The notes beneath the pieces are model-generated. The model saw only the letters and a list, made by a program, of their open reading frames with translations. It was not told the origin of the DNA and searched no databases. A program made the translations under genes and the position numbers. From Takakia lepidozioides (taxonomy: Eukaryota; Streptophyta; Takakiopsida; Takakiales; Takakiaceae), in NCBI GenBank assembly GCA_030704615.1, contig CM060733.1:62310001-62374000 (forward strand): DNA of 64,000 bases. Direction: 5' to 3'. Positions within the stretch are counted from its first letter, which is position 1; each line of letters starts with the position of its first letter. Shown piece after piece: positions 10,160 to 19,850 of the stretch.

Positions 10160-10790
10160 CCTTGAAAGGTAGTCTTGTCTATTGTTCAAGCAAGAGAGTG
10201 TGGAGATAGGGTAGTGGGATGAGAGCATGCTGGGATTAGGAATTGCTTTAGTCTCTCTTCCTTGTAGTCTTTCACCCTCTCTGTAGGCCAAAACCTTTCC
10301 GTAGGTGGAGGCAAGCGTCAGTCCGGGTTTGGGCTGGGGTGTCATTGCAGGAGCGACACTGTGGAGTGTTTTTGGTGTGGGGGAGTTGTTGTCTTGATTT
10401 TCTTGTGTTTGGAGCCCCTCCACACCTGCATGCTTGACTGTGCGTCATGTTAGTTTTGTGTGGGCGCTTGTTTTCATAGGAGGTTGGTCCGGATTTGATC
10501 ACCGGTCAATCCTAGAGCGTGCTGTCGGTGGTGAGGCTGGGGTGATGACCAGCAGACCATCATTATTTCTCTTATGGTGAGGCTGGGTTGATGACCAGCA
10601 GACCATAGGAGTGCTTGCGGTGGTTGCAAGTGCAGGTTTATATTACGAACCTAGTAGTCTAAGCCATAAGCCGCAACAGGTTTCCTACCCGGTTACCTTG
10701 TGGAAAGGGGGATTAGAGACAGGTTTACAACAGGTGTGGTTGTTAGTTTTCATCACGGAGATACCACCAGTTGCTGAGGAGAGTGCCAGT
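10160..10790 (+). repeat. Gypsy leader/LTR-derived region, shared by both copies
   Basis: Conserved with 55,905-56,490 over most of its length (for example TGGGATGAGAGC, CCTTTCCGTAGGTGGAGGCA and GGTTTGGGCTGGGGTGTC in both). It contains a direct repeat of GTGAGGCTGGG-TGATGACCAG at about 10,530 and 10,578. Candidate U5/5' UTR; the primer-binding site was not resolved. Confidence 0.5.
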
Positions 10791-12507
10791 ATGAGCACCA
10801 GCGATACTAGTGGGTATACAAGACGAGGTGTGCGGTTTAGGCCACCTTCACCTTCAGTGTCTTCTGAGGAAGGTTCAGACTCAGAGTTAGGAGGATTCTC
10901 GTCGAGGGTGCAAGCCATTTCCGTGCCATTGTTGTGGGATACGATGGAGGAAATGTATGGAGCTACCAAGGGGCCACGTCAGTACTCTGGAGCTGTGGGC
11001 ACCATTGAGCTTGATGATTTCATACAAAAGTTTGATAATTGGTGTGATTTGCAGCAGATGCGTAATCCACAACTGTTTACAACTTTTATGGCGTGGAAGG
11101 GGCTGTTTCAGCACCTACCGCCCATGGATGACTACCATGAGTTTAGGCGGGGACATGAGGTGGAGATTGAGGAATGGCGGGTGTATTGGTCACCTGACTA
11201 TGTTTCCATCACTAGAGGCACAAGGGCAGTGGTGACACCGGCAGCTACACCGGCAGCTTCTGCAAGCAATAGTGGGATGTCAAGTGGAACAGGAGTTGGG
11301 AAGTCCACCCAAGCTCCTGCTGCAGCACCAGCACCCGTGCCTGCCTTCAACCCAGTTGTGGAGTTCTTCAAGGAGTTAAGGAGAAACTACCAGGGGATAA
11401 GAACGGAGAAATTGCGGAGCTTGCAAGAGTTCCAGCGCAAGCCTACTGAGAGCTTGAGGGAGGCTTACACGCGCATGAGGCGATTGATAAATATAACCCA
11501 AGGGATTACGGAAGCTCAAGCAGTCCAATTTTGGTATGAGATATTGGACAAGGAGCTGAGGAGAAGGGTGCGGGATGCAACTCTCCTACAGGTGGCCCAA
11601 CCCACCTTAAGCAAACGCGTTTTTGCTGGCAGAGCGGATAGAGCTCAATATGGTGGAGGAGCGAGTGGTCATGGTGGGGTTTGGTAAGGAAACACAACGA
11701 AGTGGGGCTCCTAGCCAACAACAACCTCTACCCCAACGTACTCAAGGCAACAAGGGGGCTCAGACGAAGCCCAGGGAAAGACAGAGAAGATCTCAATTGC
11801 AGAGGTCACTTCCTTCATTCTCAGGCCAACAACAGTCGGGTGTGACATATTGGAATTGTGGAGGATCCCATGTTAAGAGAGATTGCCTGGAGAGAGGCAA
11901 AGGGTCGGCACAGGCACAGCCTACACAACCACAGTGTGGGCATTGTGGCAAGTATGGGCATGAGGAGGTCCATTGTTATGACTTGCATCCTGAGCTGCGG
12001 CCTGGCCAGTTCCAAGGGAACAATGGTGGTCGAGGACGAGGCAATGTAGTCTAGAGAGGTAGAGGAGGCAGAGATCATGGTGGAGGTCGTAACCAAAACC
12101 AAGGAGCACAGGGTCAAGGTCAAGGGCATGACCAAGGCATGGTGGATAGGCTTGCCCAGCTAGAGCAACGGCTTGCTGCCATGGCAACTACTCATGTTGC
12201 GCCAGCTCCAAGGCCTGATGTTCAAGCCCCACCTGCACAACCTCCTATGCCTATGGACCAGATTGGTATGGGCTTCATGTGTGGAGCCGCACTTGTTGGA
12301 CCATTGCATGTGGACTCTACAGCTGCTGTCACTCGAGCAGCAACTCGTGCTCATGAGCCAAGAGGAGCGGATGTGGATTTTGATCCACAAAGAGGGGAAG
12401 CAAGTCGTCAGACAAGGCTTCCACAGTCTTTCACATTGGCTGAGACAGTGCCAACTACGCCATCGATGGCTCTCGCTCGTCCAAGTGTGTCAGAGGTAGA
12501 GCCATGA
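10791..12507 (+). pseudogene. Gypsy gag, copy 1
   Basis: The start MSTSDTSGYTRRGVRF is chosen because the same sequence opens gag in copy 2. The N-terminal 300 residues include a capsid-like helical region (VVEFFKELRRNYQGI, LREAYTRMRRLINITQGI, VQFWYEILDKELRRRVRD). A frameshift near 11,620 moves the frame by one. Downstream are two zinc-knuckle-like motifs: one damaged (WNCGGSHVKRDC) and one perfect CCHC (CGHCGKYGHEEVHC). A Gly/Arg/Gln-rich linker follows, with a short coiled coil (LAQLEQRLAAMA). In-frame stops are TAG at 12,052 and TGA at 12,505; the frame continues directly into the protease domain, so gag-pol was probably one polyprotein. Confidence 0.8.
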
Positions 12508-13584
12508 GTGCCATTGGGGAGAGTTGGTGTGGCTCGGGAAATGCCAGTGGGTGGGGCTGCAAAGCAAGGTGCAACCAGTATATTGTTGGGGGCAGCTACG
12601 ACAATTTGTCAAGCTTCATTGTTTTCCGCAATGACAATTGCAATGTCGGGGATTCGGCCAGCTGCAGTGTTTAGACTGGCGGCTGCACTATGTGAGAGTG
12701 ATGATGCATCGACACTATCTGGGGGGGTAGTGGATAATGTGCCTTGCATGGATACCCTAGATTCAAGGGTGAAGATAGCCATAGCTGCGCCATGGCAAGC
12801 GGCAGCAGTAAGGTTGCAGGAGTTGCCAGCTAGACCAGCCATTGAACGTAGTATGGTGACTTCTGGGGTAGTCCTGAGGTTGGACAATCAGGATGGTGTA
12901 TTTCAGTTGGGTGGCCCAGCCGGGAGGAGGTATAGGCCATTGCGGGTCTTGTTGGACTCGGGAGCACAGCCATTGATGTTGGGGAGAGCAGCAATTTCAG
13001 GCTTGGGCCTTACAGAGGCGGATTTGGAGCCTTGCCCTTTCCAAATTCAAATATCTTTGGGCGGTTCAGAGAAGGCACGAGGGATTACACACCATGAGCT
13101 CTTTATTCGATTGCAGCCGGATCATCCTACGGACGGCTCAGTCATGAGAGCCAAAGCCATTGTTACGGACGCGATGTCCTATGATGTGCTTGTTGGTGGG
13201 GCTGTGTTATACCCCATGGGATTTACCCTGGACTTTTGGGAGGAAACGATATCCTACAGGCCAGAATGGCAGTCAAGGGATGGCCGACGTGCACTGCTCC
13301 CAGTGCGGTTTATTGGGAATGTAGCGGTGGATCATAGGAACATGATGCCCACATTGACTGCATTTTCAGGGGTGGTGGCTTGGGGTGGTGAGCTCTTGGA
13401 GGGCAATAGCTATGCAGATGATAGGCCACCACCTGATGAGGACAAACAATTGGCATACAAGGCTGATTTGCTTCCTCAAGTGTCTGTTCATATTCCACTG
13501 TGGGGTACAATTGGGAATTTGCATCGAGTAACAGGCGAGTGTGTGCACCAAGCATGGCAGGAGGCCTATCCATTTGATGAGTGA
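12508..13584 (+). CDS. Gypsy retropepsin-like aspartic protease region, copy 1
   Basis: An open segment of 358 codons in the same frame as the end of gag. The catalytic motif LLDSGAQPLMLGRAAI is intact, followed by a beta-rich stretch (ADLEPCPFQIQISLGG, SYDVLVGGAVLYPMGFTLDF) matching a retroviral-type protease with the second ILG-like strand as VLVGG. The approximately 150 residues upstream (ATTICQASLFSAMTI, RLAAALCES) are conserved with copy 2 but have no recognised domain. It probably releases gag and pol products in the particle. It is listed as CDS because this segment is uninterrupted, but the element as a whole is defective. Confidence 0.75.
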   Translation: MPLGRVGVAREMPVGGAAKQGATSILLGAATTICQASLFSAMTIAMSGIRPAAVFRLAAALCESDDASTLSGGVVDNVPCMDTLDSRVKIAIAAPWQAAAVRLQELPARPAIERSMVTSGVVLRLDNQDGVFQLGGPAGRRYRPLRVLLDSGAQPLMLGRAAISGLGLTEADLEPCPFQIQISLGGSEKARGITHHELFIRLQPDHPTDGSVMRAKAIVTDAMSYDVLVGGAVLYPMGFTLDFWEETISYRPEWQSRDGRRALLPVRFIGNVAVDHRNMMPTLTAFSGVVAWGGELLEGNSYADDRPPPDEDKQLAYKADLLPQVSVHIPLWGTIGNLHRVTGECVHQAWQEAYPFDE

Positions 13585-13657
13585 GGGGAGTTCAGTGACG
13601 TCACCTGGACCTCCTCAGTTAGCTCCTTCGGACACAGTGCCCATTACTTGGCAACCA

Positions 13658-14360
13658 CCTTACTAAGGGATTTGTTTGCTAGACATGTTTGGAGGCATGA
13701 GCACTGGGCTTGCAGGAGTGTTGCAAGCAGGGATTAAAGTATGCAAGTACTTGTATGTGGAGGATGAGATAGCTCGGCGTATTTCTATGCGCCACATCGC
13801 CTTACTCACACACCGATATCTTGAGTTGTTGCCTCTCTCAGCAATTCAAGGGTATCAAAAGGCCTTGCCAGCAGACATTGCTGGGGGCGGATGATTTGGA
13901 CCGGCATGGTGCCATTGACTTGGTGATAGCTGGATGGCCTTGCCAAGGACACTCTCCCGCAGGTCATGGGAATGGCTTGCATGATGCACGATCGCATTTG
14001 TTTTGGGAGATGTTGAGAGTATTGCATGACTTGCAGACAAGGCAAGTGCAACCTCTAGCCTATATCTTGGGGACTCTCGGGCCAGGGTTATGGCCAGTGT
14101 GCATCAGGTACGGTCTTGAAATGGATCGGCGGTGCTATTGGATGCAGCACTGGTGGAATCACGCGCGCATCGACCTCGATTGTGGTGGACCAATCTTGCA
14201 CCACCAGAGTTACTCAAGAGAGCATACGATTCTATTCAACGGCCACCCAATCTCACAGTTGAGGGCATTTTGGACCAAGGGAGGCAACCACAGAGGGTGC
14301 GACATGATGACCGTCCACCTCTAGCAGTGGTCAATCGAGTGGGGTTGTCGCGCACCTCAC
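13658..14360 (+). pseudogene. DNMT3-like C5-cytosine methyltransferase domain, copy 1 (truncated)
   Basis: Motif I appears as LLDMFGGMSTGLAGVLQAG (from 13,676) and the following EDEIARR fits motif II. Motif IV AGWPCQGHSPAGHGNG carries the catalytic Cys (TGC at 13,941-13,943), followed by SHLFWEMLRVLHDL. Motif VI is lost at a frameshift near 14,090 (YILG in place of YILENVPL of copy 2). Motif VIII is SRAHRPRLWWTNL, close to the HRARYFWGN block of DNMT3 proteins. There is an in-frame TAA at 13,664 and frameshifts near 13,890 and 14,090. The target-recognition and motif IX/X part seen in copy 2 is missing. It lies directly downstream of the protease. Confidence 0.75.
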
Positions 14361-15880
14361 TTCGGTAAGCTCCCCTTCAAGTCATAGTTACTCGCTTTGA
14401 TGCGCGCGCCTGACTCCCAACCTGGCCGCCGGGCCAACTTGGAGCTTCGGCTGCTCACCGGGGCATAACGGTCCCCCCTTTGTTCTCCCAAAGAACCCTC
14501 CACCGATTTGGAACCAGCGGGAATTCCCTTTGGTAGTTGGCAGTCCGGAACAGCTCCCCACTCTTTGGTCGCTTTCCGGCTCGCTCGCTTACTCACTAGT
14601 TTTTGGTCACCAACGGGCTTGCACCGTTCTCGGGGTTACTACTCCCTATATATACTTCTGTAGCTGTCCGCGGGGGTTTCACAACCAGCCATGCCATTTT
14701 ATGGCGAACCACCACGAAGACCCTCGATTCCCGGTGGTGAGTCGCGGTGAGTCTTGGCCCACTCACCGCGGCCCCAATGGACCGTGATGAGTCCCAAGAC
14801 TGCCCACGACTCCCACCTCGAGGTCTCCACCCCATGGTGAGTCCTATGCCACCCCCACTAAGTCCCGCTAAGCTACCACCACCCCTTGTGGAGCCACCCC
14901 CACCGCAACCCGGTGTGCGGGGCTCCACCTAGTGAGCGCCTCCGCCTCCTTGAGTGCCTTGGGCACTCAAGGATGCTTCAGCCCCCGTACCTATCGCTGC
15001 TACTACCCCCACCACAGGGGCAGCCCCTCTTGTGTCTCGACCCCCCTTGCCCTCAAGGCAAAGGGCCGCGACACACACCCCTACCAACAGGGAGTCGATG
15101 TCCTCATCGACTTGTCCATTTTGTAGAAACGAACATCCAAGTTGTGGCGTCCCACATCAAGGAGTTTGTTTCCGTACCATGGCGTCCCATGGCAAAGAAC
15201 CAAACCCCACACTTGACTCCACTCTCCACTAGCTAGTTCGGCCGACTTCCTCCAAGTCCCGGCCAAGGGTGGAGCCCCTCCAGCTCCTCCCAGTGCACTC
15301 TTCTAGGCCTACTTCAAGGCCAAGGAACGATCCTCCCCGAGGATCGAATCGCCTTACTGCAACAACATTGCTTGCGATCGCTCATGAGGCCGCTTTTGGC
15401 ATCACCTTGAGCAAGGGTTCACCTGGAACCCTCTTTGACTAGGAAGATAACCTTGAACCAACCGTGCGCCCCAATCACTGCAATTGGGTCCGCCTTGGGA
15501 ATGCTGGCCTGAGGTACGGGAACACGCCGAAGCCGCACTACGACTTCGTCCCGAGGCTACACGATTATAGTACGTGAACGGAAGCACGTAGCTTCCGCGT
15601 TAGCCCGCACTACAAGGCAACCCCCTCGGTAGCGCAGTTATAGTACGCGCACGCGCCAGGTGCGCACTAGCACATGAACTAAAGGCTTGGACAAAAGTGT
15701 CTCCTCGTGGACTTTGCATCATTAAGAAATTTGAATCGTTAAGGGTACGCCTGCCGTTCGAAAAACAAACATCATTATCCAACGGTCAGGCCGCGCCGCC
15801 TCGTGCCACTTCAGTCAGATAGAGTGCAGACATGTGCCGCAATTCCGTTGCTCCACGTGTTCAAATTTCATGGCATTTCC
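14360..15880. other. GC-rich stretch with no recognisable gene
   Basis: Frames up to about 116 codons are proline/serine-rich and show no conserved motif. There are short inverted repeats (GGTGAGTCGCGGTGAGTC with GACTCACC; GTGGAGCC with GGCTCCAC) and a TATATATA-like box near 14,650. It may be LTR or transposon non-coding DNA flanking the left side of element B. Confidence 0.4.
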
Positions 15881-15899
15881 GTCCCAGCGTCTGATGGGT

Positions 15900-17870
15900 T
15901 GGAGTGAAAAAGCAAATGCGGCGCCGCATTTCCATTAAGTACCATCCCGAAGCTACACATACCGTACTTGTTGGAAGAAAATGCGGCACCGCATTTCCGT
16001 GCCACCTTCACAAACCTTAGTTGTTGAACGGAAATGCGCTGCCGCATTTCCGGTATGGAGAGTATGAAAGTCTCACACCGATAGAAATGCGGCACCGCAT
16101 TTCCGTCCCACAGCTCCATGCCTGAGATACAAAAGGGAAATGCGGCACCGCATTTCAGTTCCCGTGGTTCATGATTTTCAATCTGAACGGAAACGCGGTA
16201 CCGCATTTCCGTTCCACCTTCACATACCTTAGTTGATGAACGGAAATGCCGTGCCGCATTTCCGTTCGGGAAAGTATGAAGGTCTCACCTGGACGGAAAT
16301 ACGGTGCCGCATTTCCGTCCCACAGCTCCATGCCTCATATACAAAACGGAAATGCGGCGCCGCATTTCCGTTCTGGAATGTTGGAAGGTGCGACTCGGAC
16401 GGAAATGCGGTGCCGCATTTCAGTTCCCGTTGTTCATAATTCTAAATCAGAACGGAAATGCGGTACCGCATTTCCGTTTTGGAGAATATGAAGGTCTCAA
16501 ACGGACGGAAATGTGGTGCAAAATTTTCATCCCTCCGCTCCATGCCTGAGATAGAAAATGGAAATGCGGCGCCGCATTTCCGTGCTGGTATGTCGGAAGG
16601 TGCGACTCGGACGGAAATGCGGTGCCGCATTTCAGTTCCCGTTGTTCATAATTCTAAATCAGAACGGAAATGCGGTACCGCATTTCTGTTCTGGAGAGTA
16701 TGAAGGTCTTAACCGGTCGGAAATGCGGAGCAGCATTTCCGTCCCTCGGCTCCATGCCTCAGATACAAAACGGAAATGCGGCGCCGCATTTCCGTTTTGG
16801 AATGTCGGAAGGTGCGACTCGGACGGAAATGCGGTGCCGCATTTTAGTTCTGATGGTTCACGATTTTTAGTCAGAACCGAAATGCGGTACCGCAATTCCG
16901 TTTTGGAGAGTATGAAGGTATCAAACGGACGGAAATGCGGTGCAAAATTTCCGTCCCTCCGCTCCATGCCTAAGATAGAAAACGGAAATGCGGCGCCGCA
17001 TTTCCGTTCTGGTATGTCAGAAGGTGCGACTCGGACGGAAATGTGGTGCCGCATTTCAGTTCCCGTTGTTCATAATTCTCAATCAGAACGGAAATGCGGT
17101 ACCGCATTTCCGTTCTGGAGAGTATGAAGGTCTTAACCGGTCGGAAATGCGGTGCAGCATTTCCGTCCCTCGGCTCCATGCCTCAGATACAAAACGGAAA
17201 TGCGGCGCCGCATTTCCGTTTTGGAATGTCGGAAGGTGCGACTCGGACGGAAATGCAGTGCCGCATTTCAGTTCCGATGGTTCACGATTTTCAGTCAGAA
17301 CGGAAATGCGGTGCCGCATTTCCATTCTGGAGAGTATGAAGGTCTCAAACGGACGGAAATGCGGTGCAGCATTTCCGTCCCTCAGCTCCATGCCTCAGAT
17401 ACAAAACAGAAATGCGGCGCCGCATTTCCGTTCTGGAATGTCGGAAGGTGCGATTCGGACGGAAATGCGGTGCCGCATTTCAGTCCCTCAGCTCCATGCC
17501 TCAGATACAAAACGGAAATGCGGCGCCGCATTTCTGTTCTGGTATGTCGGAAGGTGCGACTTCGGACGGAAATGCGGTGCCGCATTTCAGTTCCCGTGGT
17601 TCATGATTCTCAATCAGAACGGAAATGCGGTACCGCATTTCCGTTCCACCTTCACATACCGTGGTTGTTGGATGGAAATGCGGCACCGCATTTTTGTTCT
17701 GGAGAGTATAAAGGTTTCCCCCGGACGGAAACTCGGTGCCGCATTTCCGTCGCACTGGTGCATGACTAAGATGTAAAATGGAAATGCGGCGCCGTATTTC
17801 CGTCCAACAACAATCGAAAGTATCACTCCGGACGGAAATGCGGAACCTCATTTTTGCATGCGGAACCTCA
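15900..17870. repeat. Palindromic satellite array: 53-bp monomer, 212-bp higher-order repeat
   Basis: About 37 units centred on GGAAATGCGGCGCCGCATTT-type palindromes occur every 50-60 bases. Units whose centre is GGCGCC start that hexamer at 16,356, 16,568, 16,780, 16,992, 17,204 and 17,416, exactly 212 apart, with another 106 further on at 17,522. Between them come centres GGTGCC, GGTACC and a GGTGCA form, so four 53-bp monomers make one higher-order unit. Inter-palindrome spacers are also conserved (TATGAAGGTCT, GCTCCATGCCT). Open frames up to 262 codons across the array are translations of this repeat. Confidence 0.9.
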
Positions 17871-17879
17871 ATTGGTTGC

Positions 17880-18240
17880 ATTGTTCCGAAACAGCACAAT
17901 TGCGACCTGAATGAGCACAACTTGGTCGTCTGACCGTTTTAACTAACAGTCCGGGCACTTGTCAGTGCGAACGTTCATGTCTGCACCGAGAATACTGCTG
18001 GATCCACCCTCAGGAGAAACTGTCAGGAGATGTTATTTCGTCGCCGAATCGGCCATCATTGTCATACTTACTGGCTATGGAATCACACCTCCCACCTTCA
18101 TGTATGTAGCTTGAAACAATACTTTCCACCTCAATGTGCGACTTCCAATCGTCGATGGACTCCGTAGATCCACTTACATGGTGCCTGTGAGCCTTGGTCT
18201 GTCGCTATACTGAACCTCGCACTTGCCAACTTCGTGCGGT
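17880..18240. other. Spacer between palindrome array and transposase of copy B
   Basis: No gene seen. It should contain the transposase promoter and 5' leader by position; no TATA box or other clear signal was recognised. Confidence 0.3.
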
Positions 18241-18245
18241 CTTTG

Positions 18246-19224
18246 ATGGCTCCGAATTCCTACGCTATAGTTTGCTGTCCTCCGCAACTTGGGAGAGCCT
18301 GGATCCCAAACGAGGAAGGACTTTGCAGAGTGACTGAAACTTACCTTTGTTCCAAATTCAAGCTCAAACCGGGCACAGTTTATTTGGAAGAAGAAAGGAA
18401 GGATGTTCCTGGACAGGTTGATGAGACCATTGTCGTGCTAGGTAACGACGGAGGTTGCGGAATCAAATGGCACGTACCCCCATCAGACACCATCCTGTAC
18501 CGAGCTGTGGGAATGCCCATTCCCTTTCCGAATCAGTCGCTGCCCACACCATCCACAAAGGAGTCCGGAACCCGACAGCCGGCCACTGCCAACAGAGAGG
18601 TATGCAACGATAATCATTCCCGACCTGGACCGTCAAGACCCTCCATAGCTTCTCGTGTGGACGTATTCGACATTTCCGACGAGGAAGATGAGTGCATTGA
18701 GGTCCCCATGTCCTCCACACGGTTGTTCAAATCCGACATGGACGTCTCTGCAGGTGCTACGCATGTACCCTCGAGCATAACTCCAACCCGGTCCATTGTG
18801 CAGCTCCTACGGCAACATCACCTCGATGGTTCTCGCTCCGAGCTGTCGACTATGCCATATTTCCAGTCAAGAAGATAACGTATCTGCCTCCCGAAGTCGA
18901 TGGCAATGTCATCTTCGAGTTTCCACCTATTACTTCCTCAAACAAAGCCTAAGGGATGTTAACAGACATGGATCGAAAGCATGACGGACACCCCTGGTGT
19001 GTGACGAAGACCAGTAGCACGAAAACTGCTGATGGTGTTCGTGTACGATATGTCCTCTGTGCGGGGAAGCTGAGGTGCCTCAATCCCGCCTGCTTCCACT
19101 TTCTCTCCAAAGGAGGGCGGAGAAACGAGACGGATTGGACTGGCACAACCCATCATCCATTCATTGTCTCTAGCCAAGCTCATGCGAGTACTTTCAAGTG
19201 CGTACATTGCAAAGAACCACCGAC
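18246..19224 (+). pseudogene. MULE-like transposase copy B, 5' exon
   Basis: The start at MAPNSYAIVCC is chosen by match to MAENPSTTVYC of copy A. The domain begins with RVTETYLCSKFKLKPGTVYLE, then WHVPPSDTILYRAVG, a Ser/Pro-rich region, and, after a one-base frameshift near 18,840, VDYAIFPVKKITYLPPEVDG. An in-frame TAA (18,950) precedes GMLTDMDRKHDGHPWCVTKT and a Cys/His-rich block (CAGKLRCLNPACFHF, FKCVHCKEPP) that looks like a zinc-binding DNA-recognition domain. The exon ends at a GT donor at 19,225. Its continuation is at 26,550, beyond inserted element A. Confidence 0.65.
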
Positions 19225-19272
19225 GTGCATGTCCATGTGCAGATCCAAGCAATATTACGTAATCCATTTGCT

Positions 19273-19283
19273 CCCGGACTTGA
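19273..19283. repeat. Target-site duplication of element A, left copy
   Basis: CCCGGACTTGA abuts the left terminus of element A and is repeated exactly at 26,535-26,545. Eleven bases fits the 9-11 bp typical of Mutator-like transposons. Confidence 0.8.
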
Positions 19284-19499
19284 GGTTAGCTATTTCATGA
19301 GCATGAGCGGCATGAGCGGAGTAGTAAGACAATCAGTTTTCATGAGCAGAAGTACAAATTTCGAAAATAAAAAACAATAAAAAACATTAATTTAATGCAA
19401 TGTGTCAGGAAAAACAAATATATTATTCGGCCCCTTGAAGGGAAAATTGTAGTTTTGACAGTTGTGCTCATGATATTTCGTCTTCCGCTCATGCCAATT

Positions 19500-19850
19500 C
19501 CCAGCGACATGTGCAAATATGGCGCCGAATTTCGCGGTAATAGGGTCCGTAACCTGAAAAAACGGCGACGTATTTCGCGGTAATAGGTCTCTCTGGCGAA
19601 AAATGGTGCCGAATTCCGCGGCTATAGGTCCCCTCATGACAGGTAATTCGGCGCCATTTTTCCAGTGCATGTTCGGACTTAGCCAGCTTTCGGCGCAAAA
19701 TAGGGAAATTCGGCGCCATTTTTCCAGACACTGTACCAGTGCATGTTGGGACTTAGCCAGTTTTCGGCCCAAAAAAGAGAAATTCGGCGCCATTTTTCCA
19801 GACACAGTACCAGTGCATGTTGGGACTTAGCCAGTTTTCGGCCATGTTTG
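19500..19850. repeat. Left subterminal repeats of element A
   Basis: CGCGGTAATAGG-type motifs (19,533, 19,576; CCGCGGCTATAGG at 19,613) are followed by three units of TTGGGACTTAGCCAGTTTTC plus GAAATTCGGCGCCATTTTTC. The last unit runs directly into transposase sequence near 19,845. The same unit types make up the large array at 24,480-25,740 at the other end of the element. Confidence 0.75.

Larger units (their letters stand above)
9940..14360 (+). mobile_element. Truncated Gypsy-type LTR retrotransposon, copy 1 (gag-protease-DNMT)
   Basis: A leader (about 10,160-10,790) closely similar to 55,905-56,490 is followed by gag, an aspartic protease domain and a DNMT3-like domain in the order seen, once reoriented, in copy 2. 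Similarity to copy 2 stops near 14,350; the RT, RNaseH, integrase and PHD parts and any 3' LTR are missing. The left edge is uncertain, and short repeats of GACTATTTGGGGTCCT occur at about 9,945 and 10,010. No LTR pair could be identified in the window. Confidence 0.7.

Noticed and set aside
7378-13590. Bacterial restriction-modification system (amino-methyltransferase plus C5-methyltransferase in proximity)
   Set aside because: The two belong to separate eukaryotic mobile elements with introns and gag/protease context, and there is no restriction endonuclease.
16230-17776. Long open frames (up to 262 codons) encoding Arg/Cys/Gly-rich repeats
   Set aside because: They are translations of the 53-bp palindromic repeat, present on both strands and in several frames; 53 is not a multiple of three, so no frame is favoured.
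15900-17870. CRISPR-like array of regularly spaced palindromic repeats
   Set aside because: Spacers are themselves repeated, monomers form a higher-order satellite, there are no cas genes, and the context is a eukaryotic transposon.
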